Shown here: positions 23,321 to 35,531 of the stretch, piece after piece
Position numbering within the stretch: position 1 is the stretch's first letter
Layout: each line of letters opens with the position of its first letter
DNA from: Taeniopygia guttata
Taxonomy: Eukaryota; Chordata; Aves; Passeriformes; Estrildidae
DNA length: 64,000 nt
NCBI RefSeq assembly: GCF_048771995.1
Contig: NC_133026.1
Coordinates: forward strand, 10,174,001 to 10,238,000
Direction: 5' to 3'
The notes under the pieces: generated by a model
Told to the model about the DNA's origin: nothing
The model's database searches: none
What the model saw: the letters and a program-made list of their open reading frames with translations, nothing else
Translations under genes and position numbers: made by a program

Positions 23321-23419
23321 TGCACAGCCTCTGCCTCAAAACTCGAGGGGAAGTTAAAAGTTCCATTTAACTCCATTGTTAAATGGAACTGGGGGGAGGC
23401 AGAGGGGAACTGCAGTGCA
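23321..23419. other. Imperfect palindrome / potential long hairpin
   Basis: Three nested inverted arms. Outer: TGCAC (23321-23325) with GTGCA (23415-23419). Middle: CCTCTGCCTC (23328-23337) with GAGGCAGAGG (23396-23405), 10 perfect pairs. Inner: AGTTCCATTTAAC (23359-23371) with GTTAAATGGAACT (23378-23390), 13 perfect pairs around a 6-nt loop. The inner and middle stems are separated by 21 nt on the left and 5 nt on the right. Its roughly 100-nt size resembles small structured RNAs, but the large asymmetric loop argues against a standard microRNA precursor. It could also be the remnant of a palindromic DNA transposon. A 139-codon reverse frame covers it with no recognisable domain. Confidence 0.8.
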
Positions 23420-23703
23420 AAAATGCCCTTGTGATAGGCCCAATATAAAGACCAGACTGATGTGGCCTGATTTCTCACAGCCCCATATGGAAGGACAGGC
23501 TGGATAGCTTATTCCAGATACCTTGGTCTCTTTCTGTTTTCCAAAGAGAAAAATTTGGTAGCTCTGTATTTTAATAATTTGAGACATCTTTATTTTGAGA
23601 ATTAAAATAGTGGAATATATAAAAGTAAAGGAAGAAGAAAAAAAACAGGCTTCTACTTATCTCTGCATCTACATATTTCTAGTGATATAAATCAAGAATA
23701 TAC

Positions 23704-23722
23704 ATATATATATATATATATA
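23704..23722. repeat. (TA)n microsatellite
   Basis: About nine tandem AT dinucleotides. Confidence 0.85.
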
Positions 23723-24865
23723 TTACCATCCATGATAAACTTCTTCTGATTGCTCTTTACTTGCACAAGTAATAATAAGTGTATTTTATTCTGTTCTTGG
23801 GTTTGATATATAGTTTAAAAATTAAAGAAAAGAGCAAGCCCACATTTATGCTTTAAAATTTCCAGCATATTTTATTTATATAATTAACTTGTAAAGTCAT
23901 CTGTATTTTTACTGACAACGCCTACCTTTCCCTGAGTTGTGACTGAGTTCTGTGACTCTTCATAAAATGAGTATCTGCTACAGCAGGGTTTAGGATTTGC
24001 TTCTTCCCACTCTTCTGGACATTTAGGAAATGTAGTGGTCTCTTGATATTTGACTGCAAAATAAGGAATGCACTGCAACATACAAAGTCCTAAACATTCT
24101 ACAGAGAATGACTCTAAATAGGAAGATTTTGTTTATCCTTGATTTATGGTATTCACCTTACCTAACTTCAGGCACCAACCACGTGGAGATTTACAGCTAA
24201 ACAAGTTACTTCAGTGTCTTTTTATAGGGAGTTAAAATGTGATTTGGGACTGTGTTCTGCTCCACTTCAGTTATCTATCTGGAGAAGAAAATGAATTTAT
24301 ACATAGACCATAGTGATGAAAGTATGTGCTTCTCCACTGACTAGCTCAAATGTAAACCAATCTTTGGTCAAGTTAATGCCATTCCCATCACAAGAACAGA
24401 GTATCAACACATAAATAAGTATCAGTTTAAACAACAGTCTCATTTTAGTTTCAGTTCTTCATTTCAATCAATATTGTATAATTGTAACATGTTTTATCAG
24501 GGCTTGTTGCAAGACTTACATTATCTAAATTGATTTAAGTCTGACACACAGCACAGCCACCTCCCCCAAAGCCTTTCCTAAAGCTGAATTCTCTAATCTG
24601 CAAAGGCTGATGACAGTCCCTGCACAATCTCTAACATTTACCTGCATTTGGGCCAGCTTAGAAACAGAAAGTTCTTTGCATGGTGTGGCAGGGCTTCAGT
24701 AGAGCAGGGGGGAAATCTACAGAAGATGTACTCAGTCTTCTGGACGTGGCAGAAGAAGGGGAAAGAAAATCTTTTCCTCATTCTTACAAAAGAAAGAGCT
24801 TCAAGCAGACAAATTATTGAAAAAAACAGTCAAATCGCCTCTGGATCTATTAGAAGATCTCGAGT

Positions 24866-24893
24866 ATATTATTATTATTATTATTATTATATA
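24866..24893 (+). repeat. (ATT)n microsatellite
   Basis: About eight tandem ATT trinucleotides. Confidence 0.85.
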
Positions 24894-26252
24894 TTGTTAG
24901 CTGGAATTTGGCAGGGTTTTCAACCACATTCACTGGTTTACAGAGAGGTACATAGAAATTCCTACAGAAATGTTCTGCCATAATAAACAAAATATCAGAG
25001 TCCAGCTGTGCAACATAGCAGATTTATAGACATGAAAGGTTTCAATTTTACTGAATGATTAAAAACATAGATTGAAAAAATTCAACATCATAAACCATTT
25101 TTATTGGGTTTGGCTGGTTAGTTGGTTGTCTGGAAACTTACTTTACAGTAGTTAAAAAAAACACCCAAACCAAACTAATCAACCTTTATTTGTCATTACA
25201 ATTAAGCCAAAACTGCACATTATTATGATCTGCATCTAAATATTATTAAAATTGTACTCAATTTCTACAGCTCAATCATAATTGTATTGCCCTTACAGTA
25301 TTAGACACACATTGCTGAATTTCTTTTTGTTAACAGCATCTAACTTTAATGATTTTCTCCACGGCACATTTTGACAAAGCTTTGAAACTTAATGAATTGA
25401 GTTTCACTTTTCACTTACAAAATTAAATGAAAATACTGACCAGATTCTAGAGAGTGAGAAATAAAAGTACTAGTTTCTCTTCTTTATAGGAGAAAAGCTA
25501 GAGTTTTTCTACTGTTGTGAAGTCATGCAAGGTAACACTGAAGTCCAGGCAGTTTGCAACCTTGACAGGAGCTGGCAGGTCAAAATAAGCTCATAGGTAC
25601 AGCTTTCACTTGATCTACTAACTGATGTGAAAGCTAAAAATAGAGCTTATGTTTCAATAGAATTTAATTCACCACAGATGATTCAATTAGGTAAAGCTGA
25701 AATCAATTTTTTCGCCCAGAAAAAAAGAAATACAGCCAGGGTTATTTCAAAAACTACGTTTGTGATGTGTTTGGTATCTACCATTCAAGTCACATGCTAC
25801 AATAATTCTCAGCAGCCTAAAAAACAAAACACCTGAAAATCTAAGATGCAGTTAGGAAGATTTTGCCCAGTTTCCTGAAACCCAGCTTTTGTGGTAGCCT
25901 GTGTGAAGCTGGAATGGTACTGCACCTGCTGAAAGTTTTCAATTGAATTCTATTGAAAAAAATCAATAACAGAGCTGCAGAGTAGGAAAAAAACAGTCTG
26001 CTCTAATCTTTGAGCAGCCCATTGTCCTTCATGTACACATGTCATTATCTCAGTAGTGCTCATGAATTTGGAACCATGTGCCCAGAGACCATGCTTGTCT
26101 CTGGGACCTCTGTGAGGGATATTGAGTATTTGCAATTGATCCCTTATTAACCTTAACAAGTTTTGGGTCTCAAATACAGCAATTTTTTGGGTTTTCTATA
26201 GCAGTGTGTTGTGGCATAAAATCTAGTCTGTTAAAAAGAAAGAGGAAACTTC

Positions 26253-26269
26253 AAAAAAAAAAAAAAAAA
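26253..26269 (+). repeat. Poly-A tract (A17)
   Basis: Seventeen A. There is no retrogene body or target duplication that I can see beside it. Confidence 0.85.
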
Positions 26270-29200
26270 TCTGAGTTTGACCTGATAAGCCTTTATGTAG
26301 GCATGGTCTATATGCATGCAGGTCATCATACTGGCAGAGATTGTTCTATCAGGCAGTGTCAGAAAATAACAAAATTAAATTACAGTGAAAAAAGAATAAT
26401 CACAATGCTTTTAAAAAATCATCAGTAACATGTTTTATGCAGTTAAAAAAAATTTCTTCACATTTTTGTTCGATTCATTTTTCTTTGAGTTTCATCCAGT
26501 AATGCCTCCCTCCCACTCCCTCTGTCTGGAATAAGAATCTAATTCTTTAAGTATTTCTCTTCAACTTACTTTTCAACTCTGTCCCCAAAGCTGAAATTTC
26601 AGTGACTAATTGAACAGAATTTGGAATACTTCCAAGCCTACCTCGTCCTCATTGGTTTGACAACGTTCCTGTGCTCTGGTCATTAGTACAGCATGACCCT
26701 GCAGAACTAACTCAGCCATGAAGCAAGTTAATCAGTAAATGAATAGAGTTCTTGAACAGAGAAGTTTTTATCCTGAGTTCACCAAAGCAATTATGTGTTA
26801 ATTAATTCTCTGCCAGGCACAAAGTAAGACAAATATAGGAAGTATGATCTTGAGAGAAATAATTTTCTGGGGAGAAAGTCAAATCCTAAACTGATGTAAA
26901 TTGTCAGAGCATGCTTTACTTACATTGAGCCATTATGATTTATACCTTCTAAGGATCTGGCCCAATTATAAGAGGATTCACTTTTTAAATTTTATTCTTA
27001 ATCCTAACAACCAATTGTAAACCCACGCCATATAAGCCTTTCTTCAAAGGAAATTAATTTCCTCTGAAAAATTGCTTCATATGACTTAAATCATAAACAA
27101 CTAAACTGGTATATCTTCATTTCCTAAATATACATAGAAGTGTCTCAGTAGACAATATTCAAATATCTAGAGCCTGATATTTTAAATTTATATAAAAAAT
27201 TAAAAATATATACATATAACTTACTAAACCGGGATAGCATTAAAATCCCCAGGAATATGCAGACTAAAACTTGGAAAAAAGCTTTGGATTTTATCTTTTT
27301 CATATATGAAAAATTAGCCCCTGTGAGCATAACTCAATTAAATCATCATTCAGGATGCTGCAGAAGCAAAATAGCTTGCAAATTCAGACATAAAATACAT
27401 CAAGAATCTCTTCTTGTTTCCATTTAAACCAGTAAGATATTTACCTTTCAGTTAAATGGAAACAAATGCAGGTTTTAAACCAAGCAACCTCTTCTTTATT
27501 TCAGAACCCAGTTTTTAAAGATTGGACAATGACTGGGGTTTCCAGGTTTTCAGATGTGCTTTTTGTAAGCCTTTGAAGGGATTTAACATTCAGAGGATTG
27601 ACAGGTTTAGTCAATAAAATCTCAAGGCACCATTACTTGAAGTCACTTTGGAATGAAGAGAGCATCTAATCCACCAGCAGAACCCTGAATGTACACAACT
27701 AATTAATCCTACAATTGAGAGTCTAGATATAAATTGATTTTTATCAGATTTTTTTTATAGGAAAGCATTTTGTGTGCTGGTTCTGCCAAAGGTGCTGTTT
27801 AGTGTGGTTGTCCTTCTCACGAAGGGCGATGTCAAGTCTTTGTGCTCCAATTCCATCAGCACTCTGTTCCATTGCTCTCAGTCGTGCTTTCAGTTCTGTA
27901 ATCATGTGAAAGTGAGATGAGAAAAGCCTTTTTCAGAAGAATTTCACAGGTGTAGTTGAAAGCAAACTGCTTCATGCCAAAACTTTGTATTGGAGGTGCC
28001 TAAGGGGTTATGATTAATAAAAGCTTCTAAATGTGTAACACTGAAATGTCTTCACTGGGAAATTGATTAAAATTCCTCTAAGCTAAGCCAAGTCAGACAT
28101 ATGTGTCTCATCTATAATTTTCCTACAAAATCTCCTGTAATATTTCAATATTTTTTTGCATTCCTGATAGTCAAACACAAACAGAATAGTAGTGATAGAT
28201 GTGTCTTCTCAGAAGCTATTATTACGTCCAAGCTCACTGCAGTACCCCCACAGGGGTGCTTCTGAGATTCTTGTCTCTTGCAGGACAATGGGATTCGTGT
28301 TGTTTGCAGACACAGCAGATTGAACAATCAAAGGTGACAGAAGGGTGTGTTATATGCCTGGAGGCAAACATCTTATTAACTACCACTACTAGTCCTGGAA
28401 ATATTGCTTTTGTAATTGCTTGGATTCCATGGGACCAGCTAGTTATTTTTACCACTCCTGGTGATTTTCAACATTTAATATTTACCAAATGCTATTCCTT
28501 TGTTTGTGATTAATCCCTCGCTGAAGGACATAATTTGTTAAAGAAAACAAGAGTGTTTTAAAGAACATAGAAAACATTTTTTAAAAATTAAGTGCCCAAC
28601 TGCCCTATTGCACATCTAGACAACCCAGTTCCTTTTTCAGAGCACATTAACTATTAAAACTACAAATATATGTTATATGATGAAAAAAAGTGACAGCATA
28701 GACCTTTATCAATGGGCAAAAGCAGTTCTTCAGAGACAGGAGCCACTTCCAGTGGCTTTTTGTAGTAATGTGGAGCTGGATAATCTCATAAATGTTCTGC
28801 AGACTCTCCTTGCTCCAACCTACTATAACTTTCCACAAAACTTGTAATAATTTTTTTTCTCTCTCTTCCTCTCTCTCACACAAACAAAATGGGATTGTGT
28901 GTTTCCTTAGTTTCCTTTTCCCTTCAAAAAGGGCTTTGGAAGGAAACCATTGTAGAACGAAACAATAAAATTATACTAAGTGGTTACATATGATCCAATA
29001 AAATACAAGTCAAAACCAAAACTAAAGTTGCACACTAAATTAATATTTCTACATACATATCACATCCCTTCTCCCTGCCTTTTCTTTCTCCAACCCTAAA
29101 GACAACAGAAACCTTCAGGAAGAAAAATAATTTCTCTACATTTTCTTGAAGAATCCAGTGCTATGTGGGCCTAATCCCTTTATGGCTTTTGAGAGTTAAA

Positions 29201-31737
29201 ATAACACATAACTTCTAGCTGTCACAACAGTAAAGTGGACTGGTGCCAAAAGAAAGCCAAGAATATCTACAGGGACCACAGTGAATAGGAATTAACAAGT
29301 TTTGTGAACTTCAATCTCCGAAAATGTGACAAAAATTCATGTTCCCGCTTGTTTGCAATTTGCTGCACATAAGAATTACTTTAATTATTTTTCCCCATAA
29401 TGTTCTGAAATTACACAGCCCTTTCATGCACAGACGAGCCCACTTTTGTGATAACAAACTGCTTAAGGTAAAGAAATGAAAGGTAAGGAAACTGTCTCCA
29501 CTTGCAACATTTGTCTAAGCAAAGGTAGTGGAAGATTACAGAAATTCTTTATTACTTCTCTATAACCCCACTACATTCTTGAAACAACTATTTTAGCTAC
29601 TTGCCTATAAAAAGTAGGTTAAAATATTCTTTACTTTCCTTTTGCTCCTTGACCACGACATACGCAATCTTTCACAATGTTTTCAAGAAGAAAATATGCA
29701 TGTTTCTTCCAAAAATTATGTCAAGTTTTCTCCTTTAACAGATGGTGACAGTAGTCCTCATCATATTTCCTCATAGCCTTAGATTTTAAGCAAAACATTT
29801 TGGCAGATCAAGAGGTATAAATAAAGATTCAGATGTTTATTGAACACCACATAATTTAAATAAATCATATTTATGAATGTCTGGCTGAGCAGAATTGATT
29901 GCAAACATATACCCTTTGGGCCTGAGTTTGTTATCTGATGTTTATCTCAGACAGGAAAACATAGCATGTGAATCATTTATCCCTATTTGTACTCTCCTTT
30001 TTCCCTACTTTCCATTTTTTTTCCCAAAATCACTACTTAAAGTAAAAACTCCATTTCTTTGAAATGTATTCTCATGCTCAATGAGTTTGGTATGTGAGAA
30101 TCTGGAATAATTGAAACCCAGTAACTACCAGATAAATTAATCAAATAAGCCCTCACTAAATGCCCCATTTTTTCTCCATAAAAATGAACTAAAAATCTTA
30201 AATCGCTACATTGGGCTTTTGAAAATGTATCATTTCCCCCTTAGTAAGCCAGCTGCAGGAGTATGAACTCCCTGCTAAATAAGCTCTGAATTCTTGAGAG
30301 GTGTGATGCTGGCAAAGTGCACCAGCACATCAGACACACGAGTGCTGTGAAGGGACACTACAGGAGCAGTGATCCTTCAGATCCCCCAGCCTGGGGCAAC
30401 TCAAACACTGCCAGCCACGCTGGCAAACCCAGGAGGAGTTCTCACACCCTCACCAGTACTGCTAGTTTTTCCAAGCGGAGCTTCATTACTTAACTCCCGT
30501 AAGTGTTGTCAACAGCTGATCTAATATAACACTGGCAGTGTCAGGAAGAAACAGAGAAAAAACATTTTCAACACTACAGGCCAAATCACAGGACTGGCAT
30601 TGATAGTAGCCTTGCAAGATAAGCAACCTACACACCTGAACAGAAGTTACAAATATTCCTTAACTTGCCCATGTTCTTTCAAAGTGTAGAAAAAAGAATC
30701 CAACAAAGACTATCTAACTATCCCCACAAGATATAAGAAATTAATCTTAGAACCACATAGTGAATGGATTTTTATACTTTATTTTCATAACTTCAATTGC
30801 AATGAGACTTAGTAGGAAAAACTAGCAGTCTTTTAAGATGTTCATGCAAACAAGGGGCACCTAGGTTTTTTAGCACTGATATGTTCATACATGGCAAATT
30901 CATACAGTCCAGTATACAAGTGTCAGCATCCAGAGGAAGATTTTATTTCCTTCTCATTTATATTTTTATATGTGTACTAAAGTGGATGGAGTACATTCAG
31001 CAATGTCCCAGACTCAATAAAATATTATGTGCTGTTTCCACCTCTTTTCTTCACCAAGTCTGAAAGTCTTCTCTCTTAAAAAGCTTTCATGGTGGCAGTT
31101 ATGTCTCCTTTCCCATCTCCTCAAATTCTTCATCACCTCCAGCAATCTCTCATTACATTATAATTTTTATATTAATTGTTACTAAAGACCTCACTCCTTC
31201 CAAAACAGAATTTCTCATTTTTCCTTCTTTGTTTTCAGAATACTTTAAAAATTATTTAAGATAAGAATATTTAAAAGAAGATACACCTAAAAATTAATGC
31301 ATTGTCATTGGTTGAATTTGGTTTAAAACTAGGAAAGCAGCAATTTTCTTCAGTATTTGAATCTCCAACCACCAGAATTAAATAACATTGTTCTCAGCTT
31401 CATGTTCCCAAATAAAATAGTGGTGGCTGAAAAAGAAAATTATGACTGTGTCCTGGGTGGCAACAAATAGAACCAACCACTGAAACACATTTTTAAAAAG
31501 TGATGTTTTAAATAATTCATTCAAAAGGCTTCCACATAGAGGACATCAAGAGAACCTGCTCTTCTTGGTTAGCAATCTAGTCCCAGACTGAGCATCTGTA
31601 CATATGTAACTTTATGCAGAGATTAGAGAAACACTTGTGTCCAATGGCTATGGTTGCTATTCCATTTAGCAAGAAGCTACTGAGCACCCTTCTCAATGTA
31701 TTTGAGGCATATGATGAATTGTAGTAACTTTCTCTCC

Positions 31738-32327
31738 TGTACTGCTTTTGGCTGGAATGAAGTTAACTTTTCCCATAGCAGCCTATTGAGTGCTGTTTTG
31801 GATTTGTGACCAAAACAGTGGTGGTAACACAGGGATGTTGAAGCTATTGCTCAGCAGCGCTTACACGGAGACAAGGTTTTCTCTGCTTCCAATCCCACCC
31901 TGGCAGTGAGGGCTGGGGGTACATAAGATATTGGAGAGCTGACCTCATCTGACTGAGGGGTATCCCACACCATATGGAGTCATGGTCAGCTGGGGAAAGA
32001 AGGAATGAGGAGCATACTTGGAGTGATGCTGTTTGTCTTTCCAAGTCACTGTTATGCATGAGGGACCCCTGCTTTCCTGCCTGCCCATGCAATAAGTGCA
32101 TGAATTCCTTATTTTGCACTGCTTGAGCGTGGAGTTTTGGCTTTACCTATTTAATTATTTTTATCTTTCATCTTTTCTCACTTTTACCCTTCCAATCTTC
32201 TCCTCCTTCCCACTGGGTGTGAGTGAGTGAGGAGTGAGTTGAGTGAGTGAGTGAGTGAGTGAGTGAGTGAGTGAGTGTATGACCAACCATCTGGAGCTGA
32301 TCTTCCCAATGGGGTTAACCCACAATA
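31738..32327 (+). mobile_element. Solo endogenous-retrovirus LTR (ERVL-like), forward
   Basis: Begins TGTACTGCTTTTGGCTGGAA and keeps the family's landmarks in order: TGCTGTTTTGGATTTGTGAC, AAAACAGTGGTGGTAACACA, GGGATGTTGAAGCTATTGCT, CAGCAGCGCTTACACGGAGA, GGGCTGGGGGTACATAAG, GAGTGATGCTGTTTGTCTTT, CCCTGCTTTCCTGCCTGCCC and GAATTCCTTATTTTGCACTG. It ends around GGGGTTAACCCACA (32311-32324). I read this as an avian ERVL-type LTR from memory of the family. A 5-bp duplication is possible: TCTCC at 31733-31737 and TCTCA at 32328-32332, one mismatch. No internal region or partner LTR is present. The region around CATATGGAGTCATGGTCAGC lacks an evident TATA box. Confidence 0.85.
32217..32278 (+). repeat. 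(GAGT)n microsatellite inside the LTR
   Basis: Roughly 15 units of GAGT with one early interruption (GGAGTGAGTT). It sits in the U5-like end of the LTR, where the family normally has a shorter GAGTGAG-like stretch, so it probably expanded after insertion. Reverse frames reading Thr-His-Ser-Leu repeats are artefacts of it. Confidence 0.9.
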
Positions 32328-35300
32328 TCTCAAAATTATAAAATCCCTCCTTCTGATAGAAAAGCATGCAAGCATTCACAGGCAGTATAATCACCTTTCT
32401 ATTTGCAGTGCCTTAGCAGGACAGAACAAACAGTGCAGACCTGGTCATAGTAGTTATACATCTTTGGAGTTGGCAATGAGAATGGTATCTTAGACCATAC
32501 AAACCAGAAGCACCAGTGCTTTAGGGTCCATTGCTCTGGCAGTGAGCCCCATCTGCCCAAGATGATCTTTCTTACTTTGCTTTTAGCTGCTCTTGCATGG
32601 AAGTCTTGTGATTTTCTTCTTGTCAAACTTAAGGAAAGAGGTTAGGAGAATCTTATTTATGTGCAGTGAAGTAGAAAGCAGTGGTTTGAAAGCAACACCA
32701 GTTTACCGTGGCAGTATGTACTCTCTGTTTGCCTGCTGGGCATCTACTTTACATTTTGCACAAATATACAGGGCTGAGAGTTTTGCACAAAGGCTTCCCT
32801 CCTGCCCCTTCAAGCTTTTGATTGCTTAGAAAATACAAAGAGAAGACAAATCTTAGAAAATAAAATATGACCCAGTTGCAGCCATATGTTTCTAAGATTT
32901 AAAACTGTAGATTCAGCCATGGCCACACCAGCATAATGTTGATGCCACTTCTGAGCAATATTCACTCAGACATGAAGGTCTGTGCCTCCAGTGTCTTCCT
33001 TGCACCCTTGAAGTCCGTGTAAGTCCTTCTCTGTGATGGAACACACACAACTGGTGCTCTCTTAAGCAACACTGAAAGTGGTAAAGAGATAAAATCATAG
33101 AATGTAAGCAAGACAAGGAGGTTGGTAAAAAAAACCCATGGCTTTCCTGGCCTCTCTTTTCCCTGCTGTCTCTGTTGACTGTGCAGTTGCTGATGTCTCC
33201 ACCTGAACAGGGTCTTAGGTCCTTCCTGCCCTCACTTTCCTGGCTGTGACCAGCACCAACCCATAGGAGCCAGAAAATGGATATTGCTGTCCCCAGATAC
33301 ACGGGCTTGTGCTTGTTTTCTCCTTTAAGAATCACTCTCCAGTCTGATGCACCATGGGTTCTGTAAGTGATACATGTGATTTGTGACTTCTTTCCCTTTG
33401 TGTATGGCAGTAGACTCTCTCTATGCAGTTTCACCGGAATTCAGATTGGGTTCTTCCTATATCACAGACAAATTTATTTCATCTCACATTCATCTCAGCA
33501 TTTACAAAAATTTCCCAGGGAAAAAGCAGGCCCCAGCTCATTTACAAGTGAGACCTTCAGCAAACTCTGAAACTTAGTAGCATGAAAGTGATTTATTAAG
33601 TTGCTAGAAAGAATGGAGTTTCCTGTTCTGCCTTGCTAAATCGCTTTTGTAAAATATTAAAAGTGAGCTCCTATTTCTCTTTTGTATTCATGACTGCAAA
33701 AACAGCCTCCAAATCTATGAGATTATTTCGCTAGATTTCAATGTAAACAGAAGAAATGGAACAGCTCTAACGGCATCATTCAAACTAGATTTTCTTGACT
33801 TCAAGAGGGCTTTAAATTATCTTTGTATTTAGAGATGTAAAGTGTGGCCTAACAGAGGCTCTGACTGTACAGATGCAGTGCAAATATGAAAGCACAAGAA
33901 ATCAGTCATGATTTTTGTTTTGTTTTTGGTCTCTCAGAGTTATACTTAGAAATTCTGGCATTGCTGGAGCGCTTACTATAGTCTAGAAAGCACAGTCAAA
34001 ATTCTACATATTTTCAAATGGCTCTCAGCAGGTATTTTAGAATGGCATTGTAGCCTGGATGTTCTGTATCTCTTTACCAAAAAAATGCACCATTTTTAAA
34101 GATTTGAAATTTGTTCATGGCCAAAAAAAGTGATTTTTTAAACATATACTGTTATACCTCTATATAGATATCTAAGTACTAAAACTTCATGGCCTTAATA
34201 AATGAGAAATGCATATGCTACTCCTGACGTAATTAGAAAAAGATGTTGGGGACCAGATACTTTTTTATTCCCATTAAAAACTCCAGTGAAATTTACATAT
34301 GACTTGTTGTGCTTTCTAAATGCTAGCACAATTAATATTTATACTATCTGAAAATCAGAATAATTTTTCCAAAAATAAACTGTGGAACAGGAAAAGAGCA
34401 GTAATATCTCTATGTAACAGAAATAATCAGTAAGATCTGTGTTCTATTGTTGAATTAAATTATTCACACCTATGGTCCTGCAAACCACAGGCAAGCTGAG
34501 CAATCGTCTTCTGCAGATCTGGTCTTCTGTGGCTCTAAAATGGCAAATGGCAGCAGAGTTCCACTATCCCTTCTCTATTTCACATTATCACAGAAGGAAT
34601 GCTGTATAGTATCTCCAAGCATTTTTATTATAAGCCTAAATTTAAAAACATGTAATTTGTTGGATGAAATCTGTCATAGCTACTTCCTTCCCAGGACAGC
34701 TCTAAAGCAAAGTTTAATCAATTCTATTTAGCCATTTTTAATATCCAAGAGAGACAAAAATGAATATGTGACAGCTGTTGCTATTAATAAAGGACCTACA
34801 TTTTTTAGTTTCCATTTTTCACATTGTGTTCTTTCAAAACAAAGGCTAAGAGGAGCTTAGGGTTGTATTAACTTTTCTGACTTAGAAAACTTATTTTTAT
34901 ACATCTATTTTTAACATTTCTGATGATGTTAACTAAGACAGGTTGTATGTATATGCTCAAACATTAAGATACTATTGTACTTGCTAACTCGTGCATGTCT
35001 TGACAAGTTAAAAAAGTAGTTTAAGATATATAAGTTCCTAATTGCTTGCAAATCATGGGCCTTCCATACAGAGAAAGTAAGATTTTCAAAATTTTTAATG
35101 TATATTATGAAGCAAACTAGAGTAAACAAATTAAAGTCTTTCACACACTAACAGGAACTAGACATAAGGCACTAAATTCTAGTAATTGTAAACTGTATTT
35201 CCATGGATGCACATTCCAATCAATCTCTCACTGCTTGCTAGACTTGTAGCAAACAACGTGCTCACAATAATAGCAACAAAGTTATTTGTCTAAGGCAACA

Positions 35301-35513
35301 GTTATTGGAATTCTGCTTTGCCTTTAGGGTTGTCTGCGTATATTAATTTAAGATTAACTGGACTCACATACATTTCTATCCATTTGGGTGTGCAGGCAGT
35401 ATAATAAAGAAGCAACGTCTGTAGTGATAAACAAAGGAGTGCTAAGGTCCAAGCACAGGCACTGGCATGCAGTCACAGATTCTGTTAAATGGTTAACATG
35501 GTTTTTGAAGAGG

Positions 35514-35531
35514 AAAAAAAAAAAAAAAAAA
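35514..35531 (+). repeat. Poly-A tract (A18)
   Basis: Eighteen consecutive A, read directly. Confidence 0.85.

Larger units (their letters stand above)
23420..31737. other. Non-coding DNA, about 8.3 kb, no gene seen
   Basis: AT-rich DNA with no recognisable young repeat or coding exon. It holds simple repeats at 23704, 24866 and 26253 and an imperfect inverted repeat of about 16 bp at 25112-25127 / 25168-25184. Frames over 28199-28513 lie on both strands and look like chance. Confidence 0.5.

Noticed and set aside
23059..23587. 139- and 77-codon reverse frames over the palindrome
   Set aside because: They cover the inverted repeat without any domain; the palindrome explains the local structure better.
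32161..32394. Reverse frames with Thr-His-Ser-Leu repeats
   Set aside because: Translation of the (GAGT)n microsatellite within an LTR.
32913..33434. 173-codon reverse frame
   Set aside because: No domain, ordinary AT-rich context, no splice or promoter evidence; plausible by chance in 64 kb.
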